Assembly (NCBI RefSeq): GCF_947623445.1
Contig: NC_135244.1
Span: forward strand, 4,774,001 to 4,838,000
Origin: Clavelina lepadiformis
Lineage: Eukaryota > Chordata > Ascidiacea > Aplousobranchia > Clavelinidae
Reading direction: 5' to 3'
Length of the DNA stretch: 64,000 nucleotides
A program made the position numbers and the translations under genes. Below, piece by piece: positions 49,618 through 63,000 of the stretch. Positions within the stretch are counted from its first letter, which is position 1; each line of letters starts with the position of its first letter. The notes beneath the pieces were generated by a model. It did no database searches, had not been told where the DNA came from, and saw only the letters and a program-made list of their open reading frames with translations.

Positions 49618-50095
49618 ATGATTATTATGTCTGGTGGCAACCATAGTATATAACTAGTTAAAGTTATGTTGCTTGTTTGAGTGGTTTAACATATATTTTA
49701 TTTTTGTCTGTAGTTTATACTACAATTATATCAAATAAACTAACGAGTGAATCAAATGTTGTTTTGTGCTCTGTAACAAACAGTTGCTATACACTAACAA
49801 GAAAGTAACTTCGAGTGCCTTACTGTTTTCAAATGGGAAATCCTAAAATATTTAGATAGGAGATAAACTTGAATATTAACAATATCCAGGACCGTCTTAT
49901 CTTGAAACTGACATAACTCAATGATATTCGTTTCAAAGTCGGAATGACGCAAACATCGTTCACAAACAAGATGAAAAGAAAAAAGAGAAATAAATTTAGA
50001 AATTCATAGCAGGTGTAGCATAAAATCTTTATCACGCAATTTTCAGTAAACTTTTAAATTTTCAATAGGGGTTTAAGTAATCTCTAATTACAAAA

Positions 50096-50452
50096 ATGTC
50101 TTACACGCCAAATCCTCCCGAATACAACAACATCCCTGGTCAGGCTTACTACAATCCTTCAAGCTACCCACTCCCACCGGAACCTCCCGTTCCACCACAA
50201 GTGGTCATTCAAACAGCAAGTCTTCAATCCCCGCATCCAAAAGCGGTAATCTGCCCATTTTGCCATCACCGGGTCATCACCAAGACAAAGTCGGAGGTAG
50301 GAACCTTCACTTGGATAGTTGTCGGGGGTCTCATTTTCGTAGGATGCTGGCTTGGATGTTGCCTTATCCCGTTCTACATGGATGATTTCAAGGATGTACA
50401 TCACAAGTGTCCAAAGTGTGATAGAGTTATTGACGTTTTCCGTCGTATGTAA
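50096..50452 (+). CDS. LITAF-domain protein 2
   Basis: 118 residues in one exon, ATG at 50096. The N terminus is Pro/Tyr-rich (PNPPEYNN, YPLPPEPPVPP). The LITAF domain has C53-x2-C56, the membrane-inserting stretch GCWLGCCLIPF and C105-x2-C108 in HHKCPKC. All zinc ligands are intact. It is closest to gene 3, 1.4 kb downstream: the first 60 residues differ at only a few sites and the DNA is close to identical there. An AATAAA lies at 50984-50989. Confidence 0.92.
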   Translation: MSYTPNPPEYNNIPGQAYYNPSSYPLPPEPPVPPQVVIQTASLQSPHPKAVICPFCHHRVITKTKSEVGTFTWIVVGGLIFVGCWLGCCLIPFYMDDFKDVHHKCPKCDRVIDVFRRM

Positions 50453-50573
50453 GCGGAACGTTTCTCCTACTATCATATTACACTTTGCTTTTAAATCACT
50501 TTTATACTAACAATCACTTAAAAATAATAGGTTGATGTTGTCTGAACCGTTTTAATCAAATTTTAAAGAAAAA

Positions 50574-50707
50574 TAAGAAACAGCATATAGTTTGGCACTC
50601 TTAAGGTTAACTTTGACACGAGCTTTCGCAAGCATAAGCTTGCTTCTTCAGGTGTATTGTGGAAGTACACAACACCTTAAAAGTGCCAAGCTATATCCTG
50701 TTTCTTA
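50574..50707. repeat. Fold-back repeat with 34-bp arms
   Basis: The left arm 50574-50607 and right arm 50674-50707 are reverse complements with three mismatches. The 66-bp centre contains gagctttcgcaagc and gcttgcttcttcaggtg. It falls in the 3' region of LITAF gene 2, before that gene's candidate polyA signal, so it may be transcribed in its 3' UTR. Confidence 0.8.
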
Positions 50708-51511
50708 ACAATAATAGTTATAATATTAACTTACTTACCTTTGTACAGTAAAAGCCCTACCATGATTTTGTAATGAACTGTTGTACAATTAACGTATTAA
50801 GTGATGTTTTAAATTTGAAGCCAGCGGTTCGTGAATGCTTAAGCTACTGTATATAGGCCTACGTTTACTAATTATACGAAAGAGTTTAAAGTTTAAACCT
50901 TAGAAAAGGAGAAGATAAACACTAAAGCTAGTTGATATGAAAACCTGTTGCATAAATTGTTTTGTAGAGTTGTACAAAATGTAAATAAATCTATTGTTTA
51001 GAAATTTAATGAAAAAATTGTGAAGTTATATTACGTTCTACTAACTAGGCGTCTTGTTGGAGTTGTGAACTGTTGTTAATTATTGCTTGATCAATTGATC
51101 GCTAATCTGACTCCATTGGACGCATTCATTAACCCCTGATGGCCAGTTAGGTATCACAGTACAAAAAACAAACTATCAATGTCTTGAATAATCATTTATT
51201 ATTGGTTCTTAACGAAACGATTACTGTTTTCAGAGTACAGAATAAAGCTGCGTTTGGTAGAATCACAGACTGTTGTTATTAGACTGATGACAATCACAGA
51301 ACTAACGCATTGAGCGCTGTAGTACAAATGACGTAATTTGGAAGTAGTCAAAACCGGGTTGCGTATACTTAACACAGCCAAAATATAATACAGCGATTAT
51401 TGATAAACACACGAAATAGAACACTAATAACATTATAATATGATCGGATCTGCACGAGAATTCCGTAGGAATAAGGGCTAATTATGACAATTAGCACAAC
51501 GTAATGTGAGA

Positions 51512-51898
51512 ATGTCTTCCACGCCAAATCCTCCCGCATACAACAACATCTCAGGTCAGGCTTACTACAATCTTCCAAGCTACCCACTCCCAACGGATCC
51601 TCCCGTTCCACCACAAGTAGTCATTCAAACAGCAAATTTCCAATCCCCGCATCCAAAAGCGGTAACCTGCCCATACTGCCACGACAAGGTCATCACCAAG
51701 ACAAAGCCGGAGGTAGGAACCTCCACTTGGATAACTGCTGGAGGTCTCATTTGCATAGGGTGCCGGGTTGGATGTTGCGTCATCCTATTTTACTCGGACG
51801 ATTTCAAGGACATACATCACAAGTGTCCTAAGTGTGAAAGACCTATTGACGTCTATAAGCGCATGTTGGCGGAAGTGAATTCTGTAGCCATTATATAG
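51512..51898 (+). CDS. LITAF-domain protein 3
   Basis: 128 residues from ATG 51512; this start aligns with the first Met of gene 2. The N terminus is almost the same as in gene 2. C53-x2-C56 and the second CXXC (HHKCPKCERP) are intact. The membrane-inserting stretch carries an Arg where the other two copies have Trp (GCRVGCCVILF instead of GCWLGCCLIPF) and has lost the Pro. Compared with gene 2 it has a 10-residue C-terminal extension. An AATAAA at 51923-51928 sits only 25 bp after the stop, so the 3' UTR may be very short. The charged residue may weaken membrane insertion; this is inference. Confidence 0.88.
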   Translation: MSSTPNPPAYNNISGQAYYNLPSYPLPTDPPVPPQVVIQTANFQSPHPKAVTCPYCHDKVITKTKPEVGTSTWITAGGLICIGCRVGCCVILFYSDDFKDIHHKCPKCERPIDVYKRMLAEVNSVAII

Positions 51899-51922
51899 AC
51901 GCATTTTCTTAGTGATTCTTTA

Positions 51923-51928
51923 AATAAA
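51923..51928 (+). terminator. Poly(A) signal of LITAF gene 3
   Basis: AATAAA, 25 bp after the stop codon. Confidence 0.6.
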
Positions 51929-51929
51929 A

Positions 51930-54091
51930 TGTGCGACCAAATTTCTTGTAAGCTTACTTAATGTTTACTCTATGTTTACTTTATGGTATGGGTATCTCCT
52001 AAAAAAGTTTAAAACAGATGAAATATTAAAATAGATTACTGCAACTTACTTTAGGTTGAATAATATAAAAGGTATCATCTATGGGCGCACACCTACAATG
52101 AAGAAAAACATTGATCACGATTTAATTATTGTCATTGGAAACATTTAGCCTATTGCAAATACAGTAGATTTATAATAAAAAACACATTACGTGTCTTTAA
52201 ACTGACCTAAAGTGATATGCTAGACCACTGGGGGAAGTGCCCACACCAATAGGACAAAAAATGTCTTTCATTTTTCACCAAATTACAAAACAAATTTTAA
52301 GATATTTTATTTTGTTAGAGGATAGACCCGTGGGCTTCAATTTTCTTGTAGACACTTAATAAATTTTTTTTTATTAAATTATAATGTAATAACATGCCTT
52401 CTTATCTTCTTGCTCAAATAGCTCTGGAACTTAGCCTACTAGACTTACTTCCTTCAAAACAAGATTTTATACAGATATATATGGTATCTTGTTCTAAAAT
52501 TTTTTGGTATTTGATATTTGATATTTACAGATATTACCACCTTATTACAATCTGTCAAATTGGACCAAGATGATTTAGTTTCCGAATTTTTGCAACCCTG
52601 GTTTGCTTCCTGAAAACTACGTTTTCAGCCACTCATCGTTGAAACAAGCCACGGTTTGTTGAAACTATTCAACCGTGTCAAAAAAAGTTCAGGAGGGGTC
52701 GAATCACATATCAGCTGATTTTTGATTTTAGCACTGAAGTCAGAAGTCACAACAGATGAACAGATTACATGTTCTTTTGTAAAAGCAGCTTTACTTATCT
52801 TCATAATGAGGTTAGTGTTTTCTGCGGTGGTTGTTGTAAAGGTTAAACCACAAGAAAAAGGCACAACTTTAGATCATGTTATGTCAAAGCGGCCTTAAAA
52901 TGTGCTTAAAAGTTTTGCGTTCAGTCTGAGACTAGTCGCAGTCGCCTGCGCTCTGCAGAGTGCATGCTTGTTGGCTGGTGAGTCTGTGAGTTCTGTTTTC
53001 TGGCCGTCCGTTCTTACTGTCTTAACAGTTTCAGTGGCTGTAACCCTCGGATACTGTCCAACTGAGCTGGTAAGTTTGAGTTACCCCCCTACAGACCTTT
53101 GACCTGCCTATAGCTTACCTAAACTTTTAAGTGTTCACAAAGCGTTTAAACCTGTTTTTTGCTTGTTAGCGTATTCCTTGCCTTATCGTTATACAACAAG
53201 GTTAGCACAATACTTTTTTCTCGCTACAGCCAATGGCGAAAAATAAAAGAAATGAAATGAGCATTTGTTGGAGGTCCAAGCGTAGGCTGCATTTCTAAGG
53301 TTAATATTTTAAACCTAACCTGGGTCTCTTTTTTGCTTCCTTTGGTCCCTTCTTAATAGTAATTTCTATAATACTCCATGGATTTTGTTTCAGGCTAGAG
53401 TAGGCTAGCCTAGTCATAGTGCTGTATGAGACTCATAGTACAGTGTTGACCGCTTATTTTATTATGGTGACATTTGCTTTCATGATGACAATGCAATCTT
53501 AAAAAAATTGCTTGCTATATGCCTGATTCGGAGTGCAAAATTAAAAAATATCGATTATTCACTCAATATGGGCCATACTGGAAAGTGTGGCAGCTGTATG
53601 CTGAACTTTGTTATCATCACGCCTACTTAAATAATATTAATAAATAAGTAAAGATTTGAGACTTTAGTTCACACCATCACTCCAAAAGTTGTGTCTTTGC
53701 GCCCACAATTTATCAACGAAAACTGCTGTACTTTCCAATCGGGAATATGGACTAGTTTATTCTGCCAACATAAGGCTAGTAAAGAGCCAAAAAGGTTCAA
53801 AAGTCCAAGTACACTGACTTAAAGTAAGACCAATGAATTGTGCACGAGTGCTCAGCCATGTGATGCATTTGTATTGTAGTCCCCTGCCACCCAATTGTGA
53901 CCCCACTATCACGTTCATATGGTTGTGCACTTGTTTTCTAGATCGAACAAGACAATAAAAAGTTTAAAATAAAGACAATAAAAGTTCGAAATCGCTTGTT
54001 TACTGTAGACTCACTTTGTTGTATTTTTCTATTAGTGAAATTACATGTTGATCAGTGTGATATGAATTAACAGTAGAAAAACTGATTGACA
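51930..54091. other. Intergenic, includes SLC12A9 promoter region
   Basis: No supported exon. The open stretch near 52900-53100 has no usable ATG (the ATG at 52900 reaches a stop after nine codons). The SLC12A9 promoter and 5' UTR must lie toward the right end. Confidence 0.5.
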
Positions 54092-57000
54092 ATGAGTTCA
54101 CCAGCGGGATCTGAAAAGGACCTCCTTATCAGCAATCACCTGCATAAAAGATATGGTGATGAATCTGGGGGTGTTAGATTATGCAGCATTGTTGAAGAGG
54201 TGATATTTTTATGAACTTCAGTTTCTCATAACTGAACTCAATCTAATTTGATGTGTTTCCAGTAACCTGGTCATCGCCTTAACTTTACTTGTTATAAAGA
54301 ATTTTGTTTGTTTTATGTCGTACAGAATCAAGATAACCGGGGACAGCAGAAGCTTTCAACATTTTTTGGTGTCATTGTGCCGTGCTGTCTATCCATGTTC
54401 AGTGTCATTCTGTTTCTTCGTATGGGATTCATCGTTGGTCAAGCCGGGATGCTTGAGAGCCTTGCCATGGTCGTACTTGCTTATGCCATTATTGGCCTCA
54501 CTGTCTTGTCTGTTTGTGCCATATCAACAAATGGTGCAATTGAAGGAGGTGGTGCATACTGTATCCTCATATTTTACAAAATATATTCTAAGTTTGAAAA
54601 ATAAACAATGTCATAATTCTTAGTACTTATTTGGCATTAACTTATGCATAGCATCAAAAAAGTGAGCTATTGGCCTGTTATACTGAATTTCAATGTTTTT
54701 TGTGAATTTCCTTCACCAATTACTTTAAAAGTTATGATAAGCCGTGCACTTGGGCCAGAGTTTGGAGGAGCAATTGGACTCATGTTCTTCCTTGCTAATG
54801 CTGCATCATCTGCTCTCTACATCTTTGGTATTGTTGAAGCTTTGACATCGTTTTTTGGAGAAAATGGAATATACGAGATTGGCCCTTCGTATGAAAGAAA
54901 TGATGATAGGCTAAGCAATATTTGAAACTTAATGTTGTTGAAATTAAATTCCTATCTGTATAAATATATTATATATTTATATACAATATTTTGTTTATTA
55001 TAACACAATGTTTACAGCTATAATACAACACATTGCAATGCACAGATATCAGAAATTATGCTTTTAAAATAATTAAACCATTGATTATTATTTTTGGATT
55101 GTTTAAAGTGGAATTCCAAGCAGCTATGGATGGAACTATTTGTATGGAACTGTCATTCTTCTGCTGTGCCTCGTAGTTTGTGTTGTGGGAGCAGATATTT
55201 ATGCCAAAACAACTTTTATGATTTTCTTGGTTGTTATGGTATCTATAGCATCTGTTGTGGTTAGGTAAGAAGCTGTTTCACATATTGCAATGAATAATGT
55301 TCAGTAAATTACATTAAATAGCCAATGGGTATGGTGGATAAATTCTATGTTAGTGTTTTTTATTTACCCATTATAAGTTGTTTTTTGTTTTATAATTTGT
55401 TGTAATTATTTCTATTATTTCAGCTTCTTTGCCAAAAAACCATTTCCTGTCGGGGGCGAGGGAAACCTTTCACTTCCAAACGTTTCATTCTGCAATAATG
55501 TTTCAGTTATACAGTATGCCGGACTTAATGGAAAGACAGTGCATGAAAATCTGTATGGTAAGTTTCAACGCAATGGCTACATGCCATACAAGATTGCTTG
55601 ATGCGCCAGTTTCATTAAAAACTCAACTTTAATGAATATATGTCGTGCTAGTTCCTCCCAACATGCTATGCATAAATCACATTTAATAATGTTACAAATA
55701 TTGTCTCCATTCTCTTGGTCCAACAAGTAACAAGGAAGCACGTACCCGTAGAGAAACATTATTAATTTTACCACATGATATATGTCTGTTAATTTTCTTA
55801 AACAACAGGAAGTTTTTTAAAAATCTTAGTCAACTTCGTTTACGTTTCAACTTATCTTTTGATGCTTTTTCGTATTTAAACATACTTCGTTTCATTTCAT
55901 ATTTTAATGGTTACAGTTTTGTAAACTTACATAGTAACCAAGTTATGATGCCTTATGATAAGTTATGAATGAAATATAATCAGGGTTTCAGCTTCCATTT
56001 GCATGAAACAAACAATTTCTGATGGTTGCCGCAGGCCATTTAACAATTATACACTTTGACTTCAGTTGTTTACCATCTACCATTAATGCTGTTATAATAA
56101 CACCACAAAGTTTTTTATTTCACTTTCGGTTGACTGGATATGTCAGGTTGTTATTTTGGGGTCGTAAATTCTTTCAGCTTTTCCGTAAATGACTACAAAA
56201 TATTCCCTGCAGCTTTGAAAATCGTATGCATTTACGTATATTTTACTCATATACTTTGAGGTATTTTACTTTACTTTGAGCTTTCTAATCAATAGGTATA
56301 ATTATTTTCTAAAATGGCCTTTAAAATTTTTTTTACTTGAATGTGCAACTATGCAGACTGAAATTGTTGTTTTTCAGAGAACTACACCATTGACTACACA
56401 AATGACATAAAGCAAACCTTTGTCACTGTTTTTGCGGTCTTGTTCAACGGATGCACGGGCATAATGGCCGGTGCTAACATGTCAGGTAATGTAATTTTCA
56501 GCTTAAAAAATCATCTAAGGTTACTCACCATTTTTGATAAGCTGGCTCATTTTACTTCTTGGTTCTAAGTGTAACTGCTTGATGTATTCTTATGTTGACA
56601 CTACCTTCCATTTGGGAAGTTTAGATCATTAATTTTACAGTTTATGATGGTAAAGTTTTGATACTACAGTATATATAGCGCAAAATACCCATATTTAGAG
56701 CCGATGCAAATCACAATCGCCTAAAAAGACTTGAGCGTTTTACCATAACACACATTACACAGCTTGCACTGATCTTGTTTTTGTGTTTAAAAACCTGATT
56801 TAAATCGTTGACTTTCAGTGGAAACTAACATCTTGAGAAACAACGTGTTGATTGCTGTTTGTATTTCGACTGCATTTCCTCTCTATACCAGTTTTTCTTT
56901 GTTTTGTTAGCTTTTAAGGCCATTGTTATTAAGCACTGTCCACAATTATCTTATAAGTGCGTTGTTGGCACTTGACAAGTTGTTATCATGTTGTTGTCTT

Positions 57001-60000
57001 GTCAGAACTGTTTAGCTCCCATGAAATATTTGGCAACCAGTTGTTTGCTACTAATGCTTATATCTAAATAGATTTTTGTTTGCTATTGCAAAATGTAAGG
57101 CTATGAAGTGATGATTACAGGATATTTATATTGACTTATTTTAATGTGGTTGAGAAGGCAGAGAAAACGAAGTTAGCACAATTAAAATATTAACTTCATA
57201 TGCTGTTGGATAAGTCGTGGGTGTTATATAAAAAGCAGTAGGTTTAATCAGATATCAAGCAAGGAAATTATTTACAGATATTTTTAATTGTCAGGTGACT
57301 TGAAAAATCCAAGTAAGTCAATCCCACTCGGCACAATCAGTGCATGTGCAATAACTTTTTTCATCTACATCCTACTCATTGTTCTTATCACTGCAACCAC
57401 TCCAAGGTAATTACTGATCTCATGTTTGTTTGACTTAAGCAGTTTTTTATTTTTGTGTAGGCTGCTGCAATATCTTACTACTATTGTGTAACAATGTTTA
57501 TCACTTGTATAAATTTCCGCTGTCTTGAGCTGATATGACTTTTCTCCAGAACATTTTTAGATTTAAATTGAATGTGTGTTTTATTAGGTTTCTATGAAAT
57601 ATCGTAATGTCTAAAGATAATTGTTGTATTATTAGCAACAATTTGGTATCACTAACGGAGTAACGGTATATTTACACTGTAAAAGGTCGAAACATGCCCA
57701 CACACTAAATTTAAAGTCATGTATCGTTATACTATACTATGATGGTAATTTCTTCTTGCTCTTGGTGTTGCTTTTTAAACAAAAAAGGCGCTTGTCATTT
57801 GAGCTCTTGTGCAATAAAGGATATTTTATTGTCTGAACTTGCTACTAAACTTTATTGGGTATTTTATTGGCACTGGTTTTATTAAACCGTTTGCTTTTGA
57901 TTTAGCAAAGGGTTAAAACTCAGTGAGTAAAATAATTAAATGAGCCTGTGCGGAATGTTTTAACATTAAGGTTCAAAAAAGTACTTTTACAATGAGAACT
58001 GGAAACTGACTGCAAGTGTGTGTAATTGCTGTACACTGTATTTTAAACATTTTGCAATGGTTTGACCTTTTTGAAAAGTTTGTTTGTCACATGGTCTGCG
58101 GTCTGGCTGGCTTATGATGCCATTTGTGGGCACAGGCGCCATTACATCATACAGTAAGTAGGTGTAAAAATTACTTCATTCAGTTTGAGTCATATGACAT
58201 TTGCATCTGAATGAATTGTGTTTCAAATGCGATGCCCACCAATTTTAGGCAGCAATTTTTTCTCACAGTTCCTAATTTCACATAAATCATCCTGGCCAGT
58301 GACTCATTGAATTTGAATTTTTTCATTAAGTTTTCGTAATTTGTTTATCAAGTGTAGTAGTATGGTGCAAGATTTACACTTAAACCTCTTTGACTTGATA
58401 TTATGTAAGAACTTATGCTCATAAAACTTTCTTGCAGAGTTCTATTACAATGTGACTACAGTTTCTTGGTTTCTGTGAATCTATGGGGACCTTTTGTGGC
58501 AATCGGTGTTTTTGCTTCTTCACTTTCTGCTGCTTTGAGTTGCTTAATCGGCGCATCAAGAATTTTATTTGCACTTGCTCGTGATGATTTGTTTGGTAAG
58601 AACAAACACAAAATATAGTTTTATTATAGTCTATATACATTACCAGTACAAATCATTGGTTATGTTTTTGGAAAATCTGATTAGTGGAAGGAAGTTAGAA
58701 AGTAGGTGTTGGGTGTGTTTACCTCCCAATTTTTTTTCTTTTTGAATAAACAGTAAATGTAAGTTTACAACTTGATAATAATGCAAAGGGTAACGAATTA
58801 TTTATTTCAGGAATTGTTTTACGTCCAATAAACCGAACAACTCACAGTGGCAATCCACTTGCAGCTGTTCTCGCAACATGGTTCCTTGTACAGCTCATGT
58901 TGCTCGCTAACAAAGTGAGCACAATTGCTCCAATCGTTACCGTTTTCTTCCTGTTCTCGTATGCTGCAACAGACCTTGCCTGTTTAGCATTAGAATGGGC
59001 TTCATCACCAAATTTCCGGTATGTTGACCACAATATTCTTATGATGTGACTTAACAATGTATTCAATAGCAAATATGTATCAAATGCGAGTTTGCAGACA
59101 TTCTTAAGCTTATATCAATTTTTTATATTAGACCGACTTTCAAGTATTTCACGTGGCATACGTGTCTGCTTGGCTTTCTGAGTTGTATAACGATGAATTT
59201 CCTGGTTAATGCCGTCTATACTTCCGTCAGCATTGCTGTTCTTATTATTTTGCTTGTTGCCATCCACTATCGAGTGCCGCAGTCATCTTGGGGTTACATA
59301 AGCCAGGCACTTATTTTCCACCAGGTGCAATGTGCATTCTTTGCAAACTGTTGCTATCATGAATTTAAGTTGGTTCCTGTTTGTAGACAAAAGACTGAAA
59401 CTACATGTCTATGAAATCGTATTCTTAGTTTTTTTTCCTTTTGCTTAGGTAAGAAAATATCTTTTGATGTTGGATGTGAGAAAAGAGCACATTAAATTTT
59501 GGCGTCCACAAATTGTCTTGATGGTGAAAAACCCGCGTACTTGTTGCCAACTGATAGACTTCATCAACTCCATAAAAAAATCAGGTGAAGTGCATGTAAA
59601 TATTAGGGACGTGCCGCGAGGAAGATTATTCGGGTTCGTGCGAACCCGAATATAATGAAGGTCGACACGAACGAATCCCGAATCTATTCGTATTAGAACC
59701 AAATAAAAAAAAGTTCATCCAAAAGTTGTCAAGTCTTGCTTGTAACATAATGTAATCGATAAACAAATCGCTTTCTTTCGAAAAATAGTGTTTAAAAACG
59801 ATCGAAAAAGCAGAATCTTTAGGAAAACGACCTTCATTGTAAGTACTGCTGACTTTAGTTTAGCATTGTCGAGAAACTAAATCATCATTTTTTACGAAAG
59901 TCAGTAAATTTATAAGTAATATTGTATTCGGGTTCGCCATTGTTGGTATTCGTGTTCGCCCGAATAATCCATAAAGGCGATATTCGACGAATCTATTCGG

Positions 60001-63000
60001 GTTTGGGTTCGTATCGGCCCATCCCTAGTAAATATGTAATCGCTTTTTTTGCTTCTCTTGGTGATTCATGCATCATATAAGGATTACATCACTTTATTTG
60101 GTTTCCCTTCACACAACATTGCATTTTTTCGCTTTGATTTGAATTTAAATTGAACATTTAACACCATGATGTTTATGTGAATATGCTTATTAGTTAATAT
60201 ATATTTGCACTTTACCAATGCAAATAAAAAGTGAGCTTTCTTGTCATAGTTTTGCTGTAAATCAAATATATTAATAATACATTGGCAAACTTATTCTACA
60301 TGCAATGCATATAATGCTTACAAATGCAGACGTAGTTGCCAGCACACCATATGTACATTACCCATAGCCCTTTTTAAGCATTTTCTTCAAACTCCCTTCA
60401 TTTTCAGGTTTGTATGTCCTTGGCCACGTTAGGCTTGGAAGTCTTGCAGAAATGCCAACGGACATATTGAGTGTTCATTACCAACATTGGTTGAATCTCG
60501 TTGATGAACTTGGTGTCAAAGCTTTTGTTGAGCTCACTCTGGCCAGGTCTGTCAGGGAAGGAACAGAGCAATTGCTTAGAATTTCAGGTATTTCTGTCTC
60601 AATTGCTTGGACTATTTAGCAAGTGGTATTGATTCATTTGTTGTACATTAGGAATATTTCATATATTCGTTTTCATTGAATATGATTCTTAATTGATTTT
60701 ACTTTTTTATATGAAATGTTTATACTTTTGCAACATATTTTTGCACAAAGATTGACAAACTTGTCTTTATTCATTCAGGTCTCGGGGGAATGAAGCCAAA
60801 TACATTGGTCCTTGGTTTCAATGACAACCAGGCAAGGCAAGATACGTTCAAGCTAGTAGGTGCTTTTGCACCAAGAAAAAGGACTGGGTTAGTGTTTGGC
60901 TCCGAAGTAGGATAAGTTTTAGATTGTTGTAGAAGGCTACAAATTTCATAGAACAAAAAAAAGAGCCGAAAGTTTGAGTTGCGTCGTAACACTTTGCTCC
61001 TAAGTTCTTTCTCTTTGGACATATTTCAAGCATTTCATTAACACGTCAGTTTAAGACAATGAGTAAAATCAGTTTATCTCTTTTTAGCCGTCTGCTTATT
61101 TCGAAAATACTAGATACCGTAAAACCTCTATTTCACCGCCATAGCGCTCTATTTTTCAACTCTTGTTTAAAAGTGGCGTTCTATTAGAGGTGACGTTCAA
61201 TTAGAGGTTGGCGCTCTATTTTTCGACTAGCTGGTCAGAATTATCAGTAGAGACCTGCTAATACAATTCCGCCGCTAAAAGTGGTGTTCTATTAGAGGTG
61301 GCGTTCAATTAGAGCAGGGGTGGGCAACATACGGCCCGCGGGCCGGATCCGGCCCGCGACGGGATTTTGAGCGGCCCGCAGACAGTTTCCGGTCTTACAT
61401 GATAATGTGGCCTGCGGCCACATTCTGCCGCAATCCCTGTATTGCGTCACTGAATAAGTCCAAGTTTGCCAACCTGAGAAAGATGGCCATGAATCTACTT
61501 GTTCTGTTCGGGTCTACATACATTTATGAGCAAACATTTTCGACCATAAACATTAATAAGACAAAGCTGCGTTCCAATCTATTCAGCAATCCGGCCCGCC
61601 AAGTACTTCATTTTCTCATATAAGGCCCGCCGACCGAAGAAGTTGCCCGCCCCTGAATTAGAGGGAGGCGCTCTATTTTTCTACCCTTCTTTAAAAGTGG
61701 CGTTCTATTAGAGGTGGCGGTGAAATAGAGGTTTTACGGTAGTTCTTTTTTTATCTGCAGATCAAAGCTGAGTGCAGTGCTACATAGCGAGAAAGCTGAA
61801 GATGAGAACAACGTCTTCAGCGAATGCGATTTCTTCCCGCCACCCAATCCAGATTTTGATGTTGATGCAAATGGAGAGATTAGCGTTGATGAATATGTCT
61901 CTATCATCTCAGATGCGCTTAAGTTGCAGAAAAACGTTTGCCTTGCTCGATATTTTGACAAGGTAACTACTAATAGATTAGCAGTGGTTAAAGTTAAACA
62001 AACGTTGGTGTAATGGACATAAGAAATTACCGACCTTAATGGGCGTTTGCATTCAATTTGAATATGAAGTGCAAAAGACAAAGTTATTGTAGCATGATAG
62101 TAATATTTATTTACTGTACATGATATAATACAGTGCGTACCGACAATGATATATGTAATGATGTACATTGTACAATGTAATAATAATAGTATTAATACAT
62201 AATGCAATAAAAATTTTATGCATGTACGTTTTTCAATAGTATGTAATAGTACATATCAAGAAAAGCAATTGAGTTAGATTATTATAACTGTACAATCCAA
62301 AGCAGATTTTTTGTTCTGAAAGTATGATATTGATACATTTTATTTATACACACTTGTAACTGTTGTAGCTTAACAAATCGGTTGTGATGTCTGACAAAAG
62401 TAAGGTGCATTACATTGATGTTTGGCCGGTTAATTTCTTGAAACCTTTGCTGTCCAATGACTCTTTCATTCAAAGATCAGCATCGGTCAGTGTCAAACAT
62501 TATGTTTATCACAAAGGATATGTTAATTACCTATTTTTCACGAATGACATAATCTACTGTTTTATAATAGGATGTTTAGTTTTATGATGTATGATAAACA
62601 CATGCCATTGTTTTATATACTGTTTTATCGTGTCAATATAATCTTTGCTAAAGTAAACCCTAATAAACCCACAATTTCTTCTTATATAGACTGTAGTCTT
62701 TCGTTCCAGTATCCAAAGACCATTTCTAACATTTTTTCCTTGCACAGGATGAGCAGAAACCATCTTCTTATTTCGACACGACTTGTGTCTTTCTCATGCA
62801 GCTGGCTTGTATCCTTAATATGACTCCGTTTTGGAAGAAGAGAACAAAACTTCGCATTTTTCTCTGTGTCGATCGCTCTCATTCCAACATTGTAACTCCT
62901 GGAGATCAAGAGTTAGAAGTGAGCAGTTGTGGGATATTAAACTTTATTATCTCTATGTTAATTTCCTTTGTCGTAACTTAGGTAAACTCAATTTGCTGAA

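Noticed and set aside
52902..53102. Plus-strand hydrophobic frame of 66 codons upstream of SLC12A9
   Set aside because: It has no ATG start; the nearby ATG at 52900 is in another frame and stops at once.
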